DNA from: Hyaloscypha bicolor E
Taxonomy: Eukaryota; Ascomycota; Leotiomycetes; Helotiales; Hyaloscyphaceae
Direction of reading: 5' to 3'
DNA: 64,000 nt
Assembly (NCBI RefSeq): GCF_002865645.1
Contig: NW_020194684.1
Coordinates: 3,043,030-3,107,029, forward strand
Part shown: positions 62,581 through 64,000 of the stretch, piece after piece
Position numbering within the stretch: the stretch's first letter is position 1
Layout of the letters: the number at the start of each line of letters is the position of its first letter
Position numbers and translations under genes: made by a program
Notes under the pieces: generated by a model
What the model saw: only the letters and a program-made list of their open reading frames with translations
Database searches by the model: none
Told to the model about the DNA's origin: nothing

Positions 62581-64000
62581 TTATTCTTAATAGGTTATAA
62601 AAGTATTATTAGTATAATAGTTATAGGTTATAGAATTAAAAGTTCTCAAGATTATAAGGATTTCTTTTAAGTATATTTTAAAATAAAGAGTAAATTGAAA
62701 TAGTCTTAAATTATATAAATATATTATATATATTTGAGTTTTTCTTTCTTCCTAATAAGAAAATAAAGCTAAAATAATAATATATATAATAGGGAAAATA
62801 GGTATAATAATTAGATATATTTAAGATAATATAATTATAAATTAGAAATAATTATAGAAAATAAAATATAGAATTAGGCTTCTATTATAGAAAAGAATAT
62901 AAATATATATATTTAAGGAAATAATTAAGGCAGGTTAAACTAAATAGTAATAATAGGGAAATAAAAAGATAATATAATAGAAATATAAATATAATAATAG
63001 TATCTAAAGTATTAGAATATAGAAGGAAATAACGAAAATTTTATAATATAGATATGCCCTAACTCTCTATTTATTTAGAAATATTCTTATTAACTCAAAA
63101 AATAATATAAAAGAAAAGAAATAATATAGGAAATATATAAAAAATAAAATATATAAGTATACTAAAAATATTAGGGAAAATATAAAATAAGTATTAATAG
63201 AAAAGAAGTTAGAATAATAGAATTAAGAAATAATTTAGAATAAGATATTACTTTTTCTAAAACTAATCTATATCTCTTCTAAAAGCTAATTATATTTATT
63301 TAGTACTTATTAGAATCGACTTTAAATAATATAAAACTATTTAATTATTTAGGACTTTAAAGTAATATTTATATTAATAAAAGTAATACCGAAAATATTA
63401 GAATATATAGAAAAGAGAACTATAAGATAGTATAAATAGGGTTTATAGTATTATTATTAAGTTTGGAATAGTTAATATTAAAGTTAATATAGAATATAGA
63501 AAAATTAGGTATTCCGAATTAGTATTAAGGATATAGGAATTATTTAGATAATATTTAATAGTAAGAAATAGATTAATAGCAAGAATTAGTAAATTATACT
63601 AGCTTTTTAAAAAAAAATTTAGTTCCTAGTAATAAAATAGTATCTTAATTAGGAAATGGGTTCTATATAGAAGAAGTTCTCTTTATATAGAAATAGAAAT
63701 ATATAATATACTAACTAAGCCTTAGTATAAGTTTTGAGAGTAGTTATAGTTATATTAAAGAAGAAGTGGGTTTTCTAATATAAAATAGGCTTTAAATAGG
63801 CAGATCTAGTTTATCTAATATCTAATAGATTTCTAGAATTATATATTATTAAGTATTTTCGGAAATAACTATTAGATTTAATAAGGTTTCTCTTTCCTCT
63901 TATAGGGCTTCTAGTTTAGCTATTCCGTCTATATATAACTCCTAATTAGGAAGTTTATTTAGATATTATAAGGAAACTTATAATAGTAGTTTAAGTTAAA

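Larger units (their letters stand above)
42600..64000. other. AT-rich RIP-degraded block 3
   Basis: Same signature as block 1: TA-rich, no intact frame, stops mainly at former Gln/Trp codons. It is a pile of partial and nested retrotransposons described separately. 42,813-44,340 shows no recognisable protein. Confidence 0.88.
59511..64000 (-). mobile_element. Ty3/gypsy family Y, copy C (3' part; RIP-degraded, runs off window)
   Basis: Starts with a Y-family LTR and is then collinear with copy A (5,340-7,732 joined to 15,490-17,290), without the Z insertion. Only the accessory ORF and the stretch leading toward integrase are inside the window. It interrupts family X copy 2. Confidence 0.8.

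Overview
The window looks like a chromosome segment of a filamentous ascomycete (Pezizomycotina). The signs are a HET-domain gene, an NDT80/PhoG-type regulator, short introns with GT...AG ends, dispersed 5S rRNA-like fragments, and long AT-rich blocks with the marks of repeat-induced point mutation (RIP): TA-rich, almost no CpA/TpG, reading frames broken mostly by TAG/TAA where CAG/CAA would be expected. I cannot name the species.

Layout. 1-2,335 holds the start of a minus-strand gene joining an NDT80/PhoG DNA-binding domain to a fungus-specific C-terminal region; it runs off the left edge. 2,336-4,440 is intergenic, with a 5S-like fragment, GC-rich hairpins and a 15-bp minisatellite. About 4,440-25,900 is a RIP-ruined block: a Ty3/gypsy element (family Y, copy A, about 13 kb) on the minus strand, into which a second gypsy element (Z, 7.76 kb, 298-bp LTRs) has inserted. 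26,185-30,441 is a normal-composition island with decayed gene pieces (a conserved fungal fragment, an ankyrin-repeat pseudogene, a pogo-type transposase stub) and an apparently intact HET-domain gene. About 30,880-36,000 is a second AT-rich block with traces of a PIF1/Helitron-type helicase. 36,100-42,600 is a second island. Its one clear gene, on the minus strand at 39,140-41,699, is a four-exon caspase-like gene whose predicted 784-aa product also carries two Zn2Cys6-type cysteine clusters. About 42,600-64,000 is a third RIP block made of at least four retrotransposon families (gag W, gypsy X twice, gypsy Y copies B and C, a Ty1/copia element V), several inserted into one another.

How it fits together. 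Three genes look functional: the NDT80-type regulator, the HET gene and the caspase-like gene. The last two belong to families tied to fungal non-self recognition and regulated cell death, and they sit in small islands between transposon graveyards, a typical accessory setting. The caspase-like protein with two zinc clusters is the most unusual object here. The second cluster appears only after intron 3 is spliced out, which independently supports the gene model. The Y family also carries an unrecognised ORF of about 900 codons downstream of integrase.
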